Shown: positions 39,704 to 49,860, numbered from the stretch's first letter. The stretch is DNA of 64,000 nt from Paraburkholderia piptadeniae (GCF_900007165.1 NZ_CYGY02000017.1:158171-222170); one strand, 5' to 3'. Notes: generated from the letters alone by a model not told the origin. Numbers and translations are program-made.

Positions 39704-39946
39704 ATGGATCTGAATGGATTCACGCGATATAGGTCCTACTTTTATCGCGTCTCGGCAAGCTACAGCCCCGCAGGCGAGTGGCGTTGCACTATCGACATCC
39801 GCGAGCAACGGTCGGATGGCGTCGTCGAAGCCCTTGTGTCGCACAAGAACGTACCCGGCAGCTTCCCGTCTGAGGACTTGGCGCGCGTCGCCGCAAGCGC
39901 TTATGCCAGAGTGATCATCGATGAAGAAAAATTCAGCGAAGCGTAA
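39704..39946 (+). CDS. hypothetical small protein A of the element
   Basis: 80 residues with GGGAG before the ATG. No known family. Its layout, a short beta-like first half then PGSFPSEDLARVAASAYARV, is shared by two other small proteins at 40656 and 41142. The gene is separated by 32 bases from a divergent DUF1643 gene and converges with the ASCH-type gene. Confidence 0.6.
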   Translation: MDLNGFTRYRSYFYRVSASYSPAGEWRCTIDIREQRSDGVVEALVSHKNVPGSFPSEDLARVAASAYARVIIDEEKFSEA

Positions 39947-39948
39947 GT

Positions 39949-40626
39949 TCACAACACCCTCCTGAACCCGACCACCCATACCCACGGGTTCGCGTCCCAT
40001 GACTCGTCGCCGCTGATGTCGCGCCAGAGACGCGCGAAGCCTTGACGGTACGTCGGCGCGCCGTACGCGTTGACCGTTTCCTCATCGACGTCGAGCCACG
40101 CTGGCGCACAGCCTTCAGCTTTCGCATCGTCCTCTTTGATGTCGTGCAGGCGCTCGACGCGCACGCCCGTCACCTCGAGCGTGATGCGCGACGCCCAGCG
40201 CGGCATATCGATGGAAGGAACTGCCTTGCGGGCGAGGTGGGCGAAAGCCATCGCATCGTTAAACTCGGGACGCAGGTTCGGCATGCGCGGCACCTTCGCG
40301 CCGCCGGCCGCGTAGTGCCAGTCGACGATGATGCCGGCTTGGTCGCGGGTCGCCGCCATGCTTTCTCGCACCCACAAACGGTCGCGCGGCTGCCCATGGG
40401 GGCTGATCAGGCAATCGCCAGTGCGTGTGTGCCAGATAGCGCCTTGCTCCGGAACGATGTCTCCCGCGGCGGTTCGTCCGCCTTCTGGGCCGCCGAATTT
40501 GGTCGGTTCCCATGCGACGAGTGGGTTGTTGTGCGGCAGCTTCACGACTCGGCGCGTCTGCGTCTTTCGCCCTTCGAGAATCGCGCGCACCATCGGGCCG
40601 CTGGAGAGGATCGGTCTTTCCTTCAT
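39949..40626 (-). CDS. ASCH/PUA-like phage protein
   Basis: Protein of 225 residues starting MKERPILSSGPMVRAILEG, followed by RKTQTRRVVK, the hallmark of phage ASCH-like proteins, and RDRLWVRESM in the middle and WDANPWVWVVGFRRV at the end. The family resembles RNA-binding PUA folds; the role in phages is not known. AAGGGA lies upstream of the ATG. An in-frame upstream extension lacks support. Confidence 0.75.
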   Translation of the reverse strand: MKERPILSSGPMVRAILEGRKTQTRRVVKLPHNNPLVAWEPTKFGGPEGGRTAAGDIVPEQGAIWHTRTGDCLISPHGQPRDRLWVRESMAATRDQAGIIVDWHYAAGGAKVPRMPNLRPEFNDAMAFAHLARKAVPSIDMPRWASRITLEVTGVRVERLHDIKEDDAKAEGCAPAWLDVDEETVNAYGAPTYRQGFARLWRDISGDESWDANPWVWVVGFRRVL

Positions 40627-40655
40627 GCTACGATCCCTTTGAGAGTGAATGGGAG

Positions 40656-40883
40656 ATGGTCGTGGACGATGAAATCTACGCAACCCACACGCACATCGCA
40701 CGAGTTCGTGTGATGAAGACCGTTACAGGCACTTATCGGGGAATCGTTCATTTGCGAGAAGTGGGAGCCGAACCCGAATCGGACGTTCTGCACAAAACCG
40801 AAACTGATTTCCCGCACGAGGATCAGGCGCGGGACGCGGCGCGCACTCTTGCTAAGAAGTTGCTTAATGAACAAGAGTTCTGA
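40656..40883 (+). CDS. hypothetical small protein B of the element
   Basis: 75 residues, beginning MVVDDEIYATHTHIARVRVM; GGGAG abuts the start and GAGAG lies a little further up. It ends with FPHEDQARDAARTLAKKLLN, matching the layout of proteins A (39704) and C (41142). No known family. Confidence 0.55.
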   Translation: MVVDDEIYATHTHIARVRVMKTVTGTYRGIVHLREVGAEPESDVLHKTETDFPHEDQARDAARTLAKKLLNEQEF

Positions 40884-40949
40884 ATTGCCGCGCCGACCTT
40901 CAGAACCTCGGCAACCGCCCAAGCGGCGAAAACGGCGTCGGAGATAGCC

Positions 40950-41120
40950 ATGTGGACTTGCCGAAACTGCAATGCGCGTTTCGCCTTCGATCAGGTCGAA
41001 GCCAAGTCCGACGAGGGCGGATTTTTTTTCATTTGTCCTGGCTGCGACTACCGGAACAAGCTGGTGAACACCGGTCCAGACGCAACGGGGCGCCCGCAAC
41101 TTGTCCAGCGCGACGAGTAG
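40950..41120 (+). CDS. zinc-ribbon small protein
   Basis: 56 residues beginning MWTCRNCNARFAF, with a second cysteine pair in FICPGCDYRN: a CxxC/CxxC set that should bind one zinc ion. GGAGATAGCC precedes the ATG. Similar tiny zinc-ribbon proteins are common in phages. It lies between small proteins B and C. Confidence 0.62.
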   Translation: MWTCRNCNARFAFDQVEAKSDEGGFFFICPGCDYRNKLVNTGPDATGRPQLVQRDE

Positions 41121-41141
41121 TGCACCTTTTCGGAGCCGACC

Positions 41142-41360
41142 ATGCGGTTCGACTACAAGGAGTTCCATATCGACGCGTCGCCTCTCGATGAAGGCGGTCG
41201 CTACTACGCCCGCGCGAAGATTTATCGGCGCGACCCGGCTGGCGGTGAAGCCGTAGAAGTGAAGTATTCGGGTGACCTCGGTGACTATCCCTCCGACGCG
41301 GACGCTATCGAAGCGGCGCAGCGTTGGGCGATCCAGTGGTGCAATCAGAACGGCGCTTAG
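41142..41360 (+). CDS. hypothetical small protein C of the element
   Basis: 72 residues with CGGAGCCGACC before the ATG. Begins MRFDYKEFHIDASPLDEGG and ends with DYPSDADAIEAAQRWAIQWC. Layout resembles proteins A and B. It starts 21 bases after the zinc-ribbon gene. No known family. Confidence 0.6.
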   Translation: MRFDYKEFHIDASPLDEGGRYYARAKIYRRDPAGGEAVEVKYSGDLGDYPSDADAIEAAQRWAIQWCNQNGA

Positions 41361-41402
41361 GCCGCGTGCTACGATTTCTCCACAATGAATTTGGAGACTG
41401 CC

Positions 41403-41648
41403 ATGACGGCCCTCAGCAGAAGACATGTGGTGCACGGTCATCAGATCATCGTGATGCTGATTGCGGCAAAAGCCGAAGCATCGATCATGGTTCAGCCTCC
41501 TCCCGGAAAGCAGGGAGGTCTTCTCCCGCCGAAGCACATAAGCATCGAGCCGCTTCTTAAAGGCGGCCTTTCCGAAGCTGATGCACTGGAATTCGTTGTG
41601 AAGGTCGTCTCCCTCGGAGTCGAAGGGACCGAGGTTGGCAACGGATAG
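41403..41648 (+). CDS. hypothetical protein of the element
   Basis: 81 residues starting MTALSRRHVVHGHQI. The start at 41403 is chosen because GGAG lies six bases upstream; an ATG six codons earlier lacks this. No known family. The C-terminal third (LSEADALEFVVKVVSLGVEG) is likely helical. Confidence 0.45.
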   Translation: MTALSRRHVVHGHQIIVMLIAAKAEASIMVQPPPGKQGGLLPPKHISIEPLLKGGLSEADALEFVVKVVSLGVEGTEVGNG

Positions 41649-41741
41649 GTTCATCGCAACTCCGGGAATCCATCGTGCGTGCGGCCGTCGAGCAGCTCTG
41701 CGTGACGCTCGATCATTTGTGCCGTGCTGTAGTGGCGCATG

Positions 41742-42826
41742 TTAGGTGGCCTCCAGTTGTGCGGCGCGCACGACGCCGCGCTCGATCCAGAACGTGTCGA
41801 AGCTCTCGGGCAAACCGGTGGGCGGCGACTTGAGGCTCATGAACACCAGCGCGGTGTCGATCCTGTCGGCATAGGCAAGGTCGTCGAGCCAGTAGAACAG
41901 GCGCTCACGCTCCTGGCCAACCAGCACGTCGGCGCGGTCGAGCACGAGAATCCGCAGACCAGCGAGGATACTGATCGCACACGCGATATGTGCGTCCGCG
42001 CGCCATTGCGCCGATTCGGAGAGCAGGGCATACGGTCGCCCCTGCGACACGATTTCCATGTCGGGCATGATCGTGACGGTCGCCCATTCGGACAGCGTGG
42101 CGAGCGCGGCCAACTCGTTGTTGATCGGGCTGAGCGCTTCGCGCAGCAGGTCGGCGGGTATGCCATCCGGCGACAGCGCTTCGGCAATCGCATCCCATGC
42201 CATCACCTCGGCGTGATGGCCGGCGGCCTTGCTGGCGGTTTGCTCCGCGGCGAGTGCTGCACGCTGCGCGTCGCGCAATTTCTCGATGGCAGCAACCAGC
42301 TCGCGGCGGCGCGTGGTGCGCTCGCTCAGGCCCGCCTGGAGGCTACCCGTGTCCGTCACGTCGCAGTCGTCGGCCGCAGCATCTTCGAGCGCGCGCAGTT
42401 GCTTCGCGGCCTGATCGGCGCGCTCGAGTTCGGTCTTCGCGTTCGCCAGCGCATTCGCCAGCACATTGAGGCTGCGCTCGTATTCGGGCAGGCTCGCGAT
42501 GGCTTCCTCGTCCGGTTCGGCATCACCGGACGCCGCCCGCAACGCACGAGCCATATAGCGCAGCAACGCGCCACATTCGGGACACGTGCATTCGACGCCA
42601 GCGGGCGCCTTGCCCGCTCGGGCGCGCAGGGTTTAGCCCTTCGGTGCGAACTCGTCGTATTGGACCTGTGCGTGCTCCACGCGCTCGGCGGCGCGGGCGT
42701 AATGCGACGCCTGTTTCGACGTGAGAGACACATCCCATGCGACTGCGACCGCCAGGAAGCGCACATCGACACGCACCGCGTACCAGGGCAGTAATGAAGA
42801 TCGTTGTGCTTGTCGTGCCAGTCAAC
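41742..42826 (-). pseudogene. SMC/RecN-like ATPase with zinc hook, disrupted
   Basis: The C-terminal half is readable from 42632 to 41742. It has a Cys motif (ECTCPECGALL) of a zinc-hook type, a coiled-coil stretch, and a Walker B-like LRILVLDRADVLVGQER near the end. An in-frame TAA at 42633-42635 interrupts it; the same frame upstream reads LTSKQASHYARAAERVEHAQ, a plausible earlier coil. The N-terminal Walker A half is missing. Alternatively the upstream piece is the end of a separate gene. The protein is related to phage-borne SMC-like ATPases. Confidence 0.6.
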
Positions 42827-43172
42827 CAGATTCTGACGACTACCTTCGCCTTTGTCGCGCACCAGAATCATCCAGACAGTGCACTCGGCCTGACGACCTT
42901 TTTCAGTTTTGCGTGGTGCGCGATTCTCAGCGCATGGATACGCTCCGATGCGAAGCACGCATGGCCCCACGCGCGCGACGAAGGTTTTCTGAGTTCCGCG
43001 GAAATACGCGGCGGTCGCACCGTGAGGATCCGGCAGGACTGTCCGAGGCGCCGGCTGGTCGTGCTTCACATCGAGTTCGAAGGCGGACTTGCTGCATCGA
43101 CGACCGAGTTCCACGTGAGCCGCGCAGACTGACCATGAGACCTCACACGCGCGTTGCAAGATCGCAGATCTT
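42827..43172. other. 346-base stretch without a supported gene
   Basis: Open frames exist on both strands but none has a family match together with a ribosome-binding site. The minus strand holds a short stretch resembling a degraded coding sequence (NLVDWHDKHNDLHYCPG). The right end of the integrated element is probably here. Confidence 0.4.
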
Positions 43173-45146
43173 CTATCCGACATTCATCGGTAGCAGCACC
43201 ATTTGCCGGCCCTGCAAATGAAGGCGTGTCTGTATTTCGACGGGCGTCTGGTTGTGAAGCCACGCCGTCAGGAAATTGACCCGCTTGAAGATCAGCTTGC
43301 TGGCGAAGCACACGCTATTTGGAAATTCATCCATTGTGGCTTCGGCAAGCTTCATGAATTCGCCGATGGGATGCGTGCCGAAGGCGATCCGGTAATCGGC
43401 AGCGATGCCATGCCGCCGGCAATGCGCGACGTAATAGTCAAGCGATGAAGTGATCGTCTGCCGTAGTTTCTCCAGATGCTCCGCGCCTTCATAACTTTGC
43501 GCATCCACTTCGCCGACGGCGAGAAAGATGATGCTCCTGAAGTGTCCGGGAAACAGCCGGTTCACCCACAATAACGCATGCATGCTTGCGCCCCGGTGCT
43601 TGCCGACGAGCAGGATCGCGGTGGGCAAGGACGGGTCGGGTTTGGCCGGCGCCGCATCGGCATCGACTTCAGGGGCAGCACCTGCAAACAGGGCATCCTC
43701 TTTTGCGATCTGCGCGCGCGTATCGCTGTAGTGACGCTTGATGAGCACGCACAGCACGACCACGGCGCTCGTCACCAGCACGGTGAGCCATCCGCCAGCG
43801 GTGAACTTCTCGATCAGCGTGATTACGAGAACCGCGCTCGTGACGGAGAGCCCCAGCGCGGAGAATCCGAAATGGCGTACCCAATGGCTTCCGTCGCCGC
43901 GATGCTTCCACCAGTACACGCACAGGCCCAGCAGCGACAGGCTGAATGTCAGGAACACGTTGATGCTGTACAGCACGACGAGCACATCCACGTTGCCATG
44001 CGTCCAGAACAGGATCACAAGACTCGCAACGCCCATCACGATGATGCCGTTCTGGCGCACCAGTCGTGTCGACAGGTCGCGGAAATGGCGTGGCACCCAC
44101 GAATCAGAGGCCATGTTCGACAGCACGGCCGGACCGTCGAGAAAGCCGGTTTGCGCGCCCACCAGCAGCAGTCCTGCTTCGAACGCAAGGACGGCCGCGA
44201 GCAGCGCATGCCGGGCGAACGACGAGCCGAGCCCGAGATGATCGATCACGCTGCCGAATACGACGGCATTGAGCGTCTGTCCTTCGACGGGTTTCGCGTG
44301 CCACAGCATGTAGAGCAGGATGATGCCGCCCGCCGTGAACGCGAGCGATGTCGCCATATAGAACATCGTGACCTTGCCGTTCGGCACGCGCGGCTCGGCA
44401 AGCATGTTCACGTTGTTCGACACCGCTTCGAGGCCGGTGTACGTGCCGCCGCCGAGCGAGAAGGCGCGCATCAGCAGCGCTGTGACGACGAGCGGACCGA
44501 GCGCGTGCGACATGCCGTTCGCCTCGCTGGTTGCGCTGGGAACGACGGAGGCCAGATTGCTGCCGTGCACGGCGACGCCGTAGACGATCAAGCCGAAATG
44601 CAGCACGACGAAGCCGAGAAATATGGGCAGCAGCACGAGGATCGATTCGCGCATGCCGCGAAAATTCAGGCCTGTCATCAGAACAATCAGGATGAACTCG
44701 GTCGCGAGCTTGAATTCCTGGGCACCGACGGGCAACAGGCTGAAGAAAGCATCGACGCCGCTCGCCAGCGATGTCGCCACCGTCAGCACGTAGTCGACGA
44801 GAAGCGCCGCGCCCGATACGAGGCCCGGACGCGGACCGAGCAGGGCGGTGGCCACTCGATAACCGCCGCCGCCTGTCGGAAACAGTTCGATCACCTGGTT
44901 GTAACCGAGCGCGATGATGAAAACCGTAGCCGCCGTGGCGATGGCGAGAAACAGCGCGAGCGCCGTGTGCTGTCCCAATGCAAGGAACGCTTCTTCCGGC
45001 CCGTAACAGGACGAGGACAACCCATCCGCGCCGAGTCCGACCCACGCCAGCAGCGGCGTGACGGCAATCGCATGACGGGTGCGGGGATCGAGTGGATCGA
45101 GCGGGCTGCCGACAATCAGCCGCCACATCTTGTTCAGGGTGGCCAT
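43173..45146 (-). CDS. APC-superfamily transporter, KimA potassium-importer type
   Basis: Protein of 657 residues. About 12 membrane helices (residues 25-470) are followed by a cytoplasmic Usp-like domain (about 500-655; AILLVGKHRGASMHALLWVN). Typical N-terminal line: PLLAWVGLGADGLSSSCYGP; then FPTGGGGYRVA. Close in layout to Bacillus KimA, an H+/K+ symporter, and to proteins annotated as amino-acid permeases. Its place beside kdp supports potassium uptake. The ATG at 45146 has GGAGAGGAC upstream, whereas a longer N-terminus is not supported. Confidence 0.83.
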   Translation of the reverse strand: MATLNKMWRLIVGSPLDPLDPRTRHAIAVTPLLAWVGLGADGLSSSCYGPEEAFLALGQHTALALFLAIATAATVFIIALGYNQVIELFPTGGGGYRVATALLGPRPGLVSGAALLVDYVLTVATSLASGVDAFFSLLPVGAQEFKLATEFILIVLMTGLNFRGMRESILVLLPIFLGFVVLHFGLIVYGVAVHGSNLASVVPSATSEANGMSHALGPLVVTALLMRAFSLGGGTYTGLEAVSNNVNMLAEPRVPNGKVTMFYMATSLAFTAGGIILLYMLWHAKPVEGQTLNAVVFGSVIDHLGLGSSFARHALLAAVLAFEAGLLLVGAQTGFLDGPAVLSNMASDSWVPRHFRDLSTRLVRQNGIIVMGVASLVILFWTHGNVDVLVVLYSINVFLTFSLSLLGLCVYWWKHRGDGSHWVRHFGFSALGLSVTSAVLVITLIEKFTAGGWLTVLVTSAVVVLCVLIKRHYSDTRAQIAKEDALFAGAAPEVDADAAPAKPDPSLPTAILLVGKHRGASMHALLWVNRLFPGHFRSIIFLAVGEVDAQSYEGAEHLEKLRQTITSSLDYYVAHCRRHGIAADYRIAFGTHPIGEFMKLAEATMDEFPNSVCFASKLIFKRVNFLTAWLHNQTPVEIQTRLHLQGRQMVLLPMNVG

Positions 45147-45609
45147 AGTTTGTCCTCTCCGTTCTAGCGGTTCAATGCGGGCACGCATGCCTGCATCCGT
45201 CACGGTGGCCTCGGCGCGAGCCTCTGATTGCGCGTTTGCGCGCACCCTGGAAGACGGATCGTCAGAGGTCCGGCCGTTGTGCGGCTGTCGGTGGTGCAAA
45301 TGTAGGCGAGGCCGAAATCGTGCGCCAGTCGGCCTTACCCGGGTAGGCCGACTTCGGAATGGCAACGAAAGGCTTACACATTGTTCAGTTGTGCTTTCAC
45401 AAGGCGAGACTGCCCGCTCTGGCCGACAAGGAAGCTTCTGTGATTCGGGTCACGGCGGAGTGCCGACCTGATAGGCCGCGTCACGCGGCCGTTCTCAAAC
45501 TGTCTTTCGTTTACGGCGTTTTTATACGGGACGCCTCGGTCTTGCTGCGGCATTTACCCAAACTGATCTACCGTTCACGCTGTCCCCATCCGTCGCGGGA
45601 GACCTTCCC
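45147..45609. promoter_or_regulatory. 463-base divergent region between KimA-type and kdp genes
   Basis: It contains the promoters of both potassium uptake systems. A T-rich motif at 45516-45527 resembles a KdpE site. No gene is recognised in it. Confidence 0.6.
45516..45527 (+). promoter_or_regulatory. KdpE-like operator upstream of kdp
   Basis: GCGTTTTTATAC, 83 bases before the first ORF of the kdp operon. As remembered, the E. coli KdpE site contains TTTTTATAC and TTTTTTTACACC, so this fits half of it. The same sequence with one change is found at 54103. Confidence 0.5.
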
Positions 45610-45717
45610 ATGGACGTGTTCTATCTCCTCGGAATTGCAGCTTTCTGGGCGCTGGGCGTCGCGCTGACGCTGGGTTGCGACAAACTGCGCAATCGCGCGC
45701 CGGGAGGCCGTCCATGA
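45610..45717 (+). CDS. 35-residue predicted membrane protein at the head of the kdp operon
   Basis: Reads MDVFYLLGIAAFWALGVALT followed by LGCDKLRNRAPGGRP. One hydrophobic helix and a basic tail, similar in form to KdpF but clearly different in sequence. The start follows GGGAGACC. Its stop overlaps the kdpF start by ATGA, so it is co-translated. No function is known. It may be a second small subunit or a regulator of Kdp. Confidence 0.6.
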   Translation: MDVFYLLGIAAFWALGVALTLGCDKLRNRAPGGRP

Positions 45718-45809
45718 CCGCCTGGATGATGTGGCTGGCGAGCGCCGCCACGCTGCTTCTGCTCGTCTACCTCGTGTACGCGCTGCTGCGTGCGGAGGAT
45801 CTGGAATGA
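45714..45809 (+). CDS. kdpF: potassium-transporting ATPase subunit KdpF
   Basis: 31 residues, MTAWMMWLASAATLLLLVYL then [11 protein letters not shown]; a single membrane helix with the YALLRAE ending typical of KdpF. KdpF stabilises the KdpABC complex. Both ends overlap neighbouring genes by ATGA. Confidence 0.9.
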   Translation: MTAWMMWLASAATLLLLVYLVYALLRAEDLE

Positions 45810-47614
45810 ACGCCAACACCCTGTTCCAGTCGGCCCTCTTTATCGTCGTTCTGATCGGCCTCGCCATTCCGCTCGGACGTTATATGACGTCCGTGCTCGA
45901 TGGCTCGTCCGTCGTCGTGCGCACGATAGGCCGCCCCGTCGAACATTTTCTGTGTCGCCTCGCGGGCGTCGACCCCGAAGCGGAAATGTCATGGAAGCAC
46001 TATGCGCTGGCCGTGCTGTTGTTCAATGCACTCGGCGTGCTGGCCGTTTACGGTTTTCTGCGGCTCCAGCAGTGGCTGCCGGCGAACCCGCAATCGTTCG
46101 GTCCGATGACGCCCGATGGGGCGTTCAACACGGCCGTCAGCTTCGTGACCAACACGAACTGGCAGGACTATTCACCGGAGCAGACCGTCAGCTATCTCGC
46201 GCAGATGATGGGTCTCACGGTGCAGAACTTCCTGTCGGCGGCGACGGGGATCGCCGTCGTCGTTGCGCTGATCCGCGGCTTTGCGCGGCACACCACGCAG
46301 ACGATCGGCAACTTCTGGGTCGACCTGACGCGCATCACCCTCTATGTGCTCGCACCGCTCGCGGTCGTGGTGTCGTTGCTGTTGATCAGCCAGGGCGCAA
46401 TCCAGAACTTCAGGTCCTATCAGGACGTGCCGACGCTCCAGGTGACGACCTACCAGGTGCCGAAAACCGATGCGCAGGGCAACGCCGTAAAGGACGCAAA
46501 GGGCAATCCCGTGATGCAGGACGTCAAGGCCGACAAGCAGACGCTTGCAATGGGGCCCGCCGCATCGCAGGAAGCGATCAAGATGCTCGGCACGAATGGC
46601 GGTGGCTTCTTCAATGCGAACTCCGCGCATCCGTACGAGAACCCGACTCCGCTGTCGAACTTCATTCAGATCCTGTCGATGCTGATCATCCCCGCTGCGC
46701 TATGCATCGTGTTCGGGCGCATGGTGAGCGACGGCAGGCAGGGCTACGCCGTGCTCGCCGCGATGACGATCGCCTTCACGGTGGCCGTCGTCGGCGAGAT
46801 TTCGGCCGAGCAGGCGGGCAATCCCCTCTTCACGTCGCTGCACGTCGACCAGCACGCGTCCGCGATGCAGGCGGGCGGTAACGCGGAGGGCAAGGAAGTG
46901 CGCTTCGGTATCGCGCAGTCGGGCATCTTCACGGTCGCGACGACTTCCGCGTCGTGCGGCGCGGTGGACAACACGCATGATTCGCTGACGCCGATGGGCG
47001 GCCTCGTGCCGCTGCTGCTGATGCAGCTCGGCGAAGTGATTTTCGGCGGCGTCGGCTCGGGGCTGTACGGGATGCTGGTGTTCGCGCTGCTGGCGGTGTT
47101 CGTCGCGGGGCTGATGATCGGCCGAACGCCTGAGTACGTCGGCAAGAAGATCGAATCGTTCGAGATGAAGATGGTGTCGATCGCCATCCTGCTGACACCG
47201 TTTCTGGTGCTGGTCGGCACGTCGATTGCCGTGCTCACCGATGCGGGCAAGGCAGGCATCGCGAATCCGGGCGCGCACGGATTCTCCGAGATCCTGTACG
47301 CGTTCAGTTCTGCTGCGAACAACAACGGCAGCGCATTCGCGGGCCTCACTGTGAGCACGCCGTTCTACAACTGGCTCACGGCGATCGCGATGTGGTTCGG
47401 CCGCTTCGGCTCGCTCGTCCCCGTGCTCGCCATCGCCGGGTCGCTTGCCGCGAAGAAGCGCATCGCGGTGACGGGCGGCACGCTGCCGACACACGGACCG
47501 CTCTTCGTCGTGCTGCTGCTCGGCACGCTGATGCTCGTCGGCGCGCTGACCTATGTGCCCGCGCTCGCGCTCGGTCCTGTCGTGGAACATCTGATGATGA
47601 TCGCCGGTCATTGA
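45806..47614 (+). CDS. kdpA: potassium-transporting ATPase subunit KdpA
   Basis: Channel-like K+ binding and translocating subunit, 602 residues and about ten membrane helices. Four pore regions are visible, e.g. [55 protein letters not shown] and [14 protein letters not shown]. The start at 45806 overlaps the kdpF stop. Length is somewhat longer than the E. coli 557. Confidence 0.97.
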   Translation: MNANTLFQSALFIVVLIGLAIPLGRYMTSVLDGSSVVVRTIGRPVEHFLCRLAGVDPEAEMSWKHYALAVLLFNALGVLAVYGFLRLQQWLPANPQSFGPMTPDGAFNTAVSFVTNTNWQDYSPEQTVSYLAQMMGLTVQNFLSAATGIAVVVALIRGFARHTTQTIGNFWVDLTRITLYVLAPLAVVVSLLLISQGAIQNFRSYQDVPTLQVTTYQVPKTDAQGNAVKDAKGNPVMQDVKADKQTLAMGPAASQEAIKMLGTNGGGFFNANSAHPYENPTPLSNFIQILSMLIIPAALCIVFGRMVSDGRQGYAVLAAMTIAFTVAVVGEISAEQAGNPLFTSLHVDQHASAMQAGGNAEGKEVRFGIAQSGIFTVATTSASCGAVDNTHDSLTPMGGLVPLLLMQLGEVIFGGVGSGLYGMLVFALLAVFVAGLMIGRTPEYVGKKIESFEMKMVSIAILLTPFLVLVGTSIAVLTDAGKAGIANPGAHGFSEILYAFSSAANNNGSAFAGLTVSTPFYNWLTAIAMWFGRFGSLVPVLAIAGSLAAKKRIAVTGGTLPTHGPLFVVLLLGTLMLVGALTYVPALALGPVVEHLMMIAGH

Positions 47615-47627
47615 AATCGAGGTAAGC

Positions 47628-49775
47628 ATGACTACTGCCAAACAACCGCCTACCCATCGTCCTGACAATCTCGGCCAGGCTCGCACGGCGGCGCGTTCGA
47701 TGTTCGATCCGGTGCTGGTCAAACCCGCGATCGTCGATTCTTTCCGGAAGCTGGCGCCCCGCACGCAGTTGCGCAACCCGGTGATGTTCTGCGTCTACAT
47801 CGGCAGCATTCTGACGACGATCCTCTGGCTCGCCGCGCTTGCCGGCCAGGCTGAAGCGCCCGCCGGGTTCATCCTCGCGGTCGCGCTGTGGCTGTGGTTC
47901 ACGGTGCTGTTCGCGAACTTCGCCGAAGCGCTCGCGGAAGGCCGCTCGAAAGCGCAGGCCGCCTCGCTGCGCAGCGCCAAGCACAACGTGATGGCCAAGA
48001 AGCTCAACGAGCCGCATCCGAAGGCGCCGATCCGCATCACGACGTCGACCGATCTGCGCAAGGACGATGTCGTGCTCGTCGAAGCGGGCGACGTCATCCC
48101 TGCTGACGGCGACGTAATCGAAGGCGTGGCTTCCGTCGACGAATCGGCGATCACGGGCGAATCCGCGCCCGTGATCCGCGAGTCGGGCGGCGATTTCTCG
48201 TCGGTGACGGGAGGCACGCGCGTGCTGTCGGACTGGATCGTCGTGCGCGTGAGCGTCAATCCGGGCGAGGCGTTTCTCGACCGCATGATCGCGATGGTCG
48301 AAGGCGCGAAGCGTCAGAAGACGCCGAACGAGATCGCGCTGACCATCCTGCTCGTCGCGCTGACACTCGTCCTGTTGTTCGCGACCGCGACGCTGCTGCC
48401 GTTCTCGATCTTCTCGGTCGAGGCGATGAAGACGGGCCATGTGGTGACGATCACGGCGCTTGTCGCCTTGCTCGTCTGCCTGATTCCGACGACGATCGGC
48501 GGCCTGTTGTCCGCGATCGGCGTCGCGGGCATGAGCCGCATGATGCAGGCGAACGTGATCGCGACGTCGGGCCGCGCCGTGGAAGCCGCCGGCGACGTCG
48601 ACGTGCTGCTGCTCGACAAGACGGGCACGATCACGCTTGGCAACCGTCAAGCTTCCGCGTTCGTCCCGGGTCCGGACGTAACGGAGCACGACCTCGCCGA
48701 TGCGGCCCAGCTCGCGTCGCTCGCCGACGAAACGCCGGAAGGGCGCAGCATCGTCGTGCTTGCGAAGCAACGCTTCAATATCCGCGAGCGGGACATGGGT
48801 GCGCTGCACGCCACTTTCCTCGGCTTCACGGCTCAAACGCGAATGAGCGGCGTCGACTTGCCGAACCGGGAAATCCGCAAGGGAGCATCGGACGCGGTGA
48901 AGCTGTTTGTCGAGGCGAACGGAGGCCGTTATCCCGCGGAAGTCAACAACGCGGTGACGGACATTGCACGACGCGGCAGCACGCCACTCGTCGTGGCGGA
49001 GAAACCGGGCGCACATGGGGCGACTGAAGGTCCCGCCCGTGTGCTCGGCGTGATCGAGCTGAAGGATATCGTCAAGGGCGGCATCAAGGAGCGCTTCGCC
49101 GAGCTGCGCAAGATGGGCATCAGGACCGTGATGGTGACGGGCGACAACCGGCTGACGGCGGCGGCGATTGCAGCGGAAGCGGGCGTCGACGATTTCCTCG
49201 CCGAAGCGACGCCCGAAGCCAAGCTCACGACGATCCGGTCGCATCAGGCTCAAGGACGGCTGGTGGCGATGACGGGCGACGGCACCAACGACGCGCCCGC
49301 GCTCGCGCAGGCCGATGTCGCCGTCGCGATGAACACGGGCACCCAGGCCGCGAAGGAAGCGGGCAACATGGTCGACCTCGATTCGAATCCGACCAAGCTG
49401 ATCGAGATCGTCGAGATCGGCAAGCAGATGCTGATGACGCGCGGCTCGCTCACCACGTTCTCGATCGCCAACGACGTCGCGAAGTACTTTGCGATCATTC
49501 CGGCCGCGTTTGCGACGACGTATCCGCAGTTGCGCGTGCTGGACGTGATGCGCCTGACTTCTCCATCGTCGGCGATTCTTTCGGCGGTGATCTTCAACGC
49601 GCTGATCATCGTGTTCCTGATCCCGCTCGCATTGAAAGGGGTGAAGTATCGCCCGCTCGGCGCCGCTGCGCTGCTGCGCCGCAATCTGCTGATCTACGGG
49701 CTGGGCGGCATTCTGCTGCCGTTCCCGTTCATCAAGCTGATCGATCTGTTCATCAGCGCGATGGGCTGGTCATGA
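47628..49775 (+). CDS. kdpB: potassium-transporting ATPase subunit KdpB
   Basis: P-type ATPase catalytic subunit, 715 residues. The phosphorylated aspartate is Asp330 in [14 protein letters not shown]. Actuator motif GESAPVIRE and hinge motif [21 protein letters not shown] are intact. GAGGTAAGC precedes the ATG; kdpA ends 13 bases upstream. Confidence 0.98.
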   Translation: MTTAKQPPTHRPDNLGQARTAARSMFDPVLVKPAIVDSFRKLAPRTQLRNPVMFCVYIGSILTTILWLAALAGQAEAPAGFILAVALWLWFTVLFANFAEALAEGRSKAQAASLRSAKHNVMAKKLNEPHPKAPIRITTSTDLRKDDVVLVEAGDVIPADGDVIEGVASVDESAITGESAPVIRESGGDFSSVTGGTRVLSDWIVVRVSVNPGEAFLDRMIAMVEGAKRQKTPNEIALTILLVALTLVLLFATATLLPFSIFSVEAMKTGHVVTITALVALLVCLIPTTIGGLLSAIGVAGMSRMMQANVIATSGRAVEAAGDVDVLLLDKTGTITLGNRQASAFVPGPDVTEHDLADAAQLASLADETPEGRSIVVLAKQRFNIRERDMGALHATFLGFTAQTRMSGVDLPNREIRKGASDAVKLFVEANGGRYPAEVNNAVTDIARRGSTPLVVAEKPGAHGATEGPARVLGVIELKDIVKGGIKERFAELRKMGIRTVMVTGDNRLTAAAIAAEAGVDDFLAEATPEAKLTTIRSHQAQGRLVAMTGDGTNDAPALAQADVAVAMNTGTQAAKEAGNMVDLDSNPTKLIEIVEIGKQMLMTRGSLTTFSIANDVAKYFAIIPAAFATTYPQLRVLDVMRLTSPSSAILSAVIFNALIIVFLIPLALKGVKYRPLGAAALLRRNLLIYGLGGILLPFPFIKLIDLFISAMGWS

Positions 49776-49860
49776 GCGAACCGTGTGACCTTGCCGGATG
49801 GGCATAGCGTGTTGCCTGTCCGGCCTTTTTCAACAGACATGGCTTTGAGAGTCAACGATC

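Larger units (their letters stand above)
38044..43150. mobile_element. decayed integrative element next to tRNA-Pro
   Basis: A stretch of about 5.1 kb between tRNA-Pro and the potassium transporter gene. It holds an integrase remnant facing the tRNA, a DUF4224 protein, a DUF1643 protein, an ASCH-type protein, small phage-like ORFs and an ATPase remnant. No second copy of the tRNA 3' end was found by eye on the right side, so the right border is approximate. Gene density and mutations suggest a remnant that can no longer move. Confidence 0.75.

Noticed and set aside
42737..43132. Plus-strand frame with a hydrophobic start in the element
   Set aside because: No ribosome-binding site or family; overlaps the ATPase remnant on the other strand.
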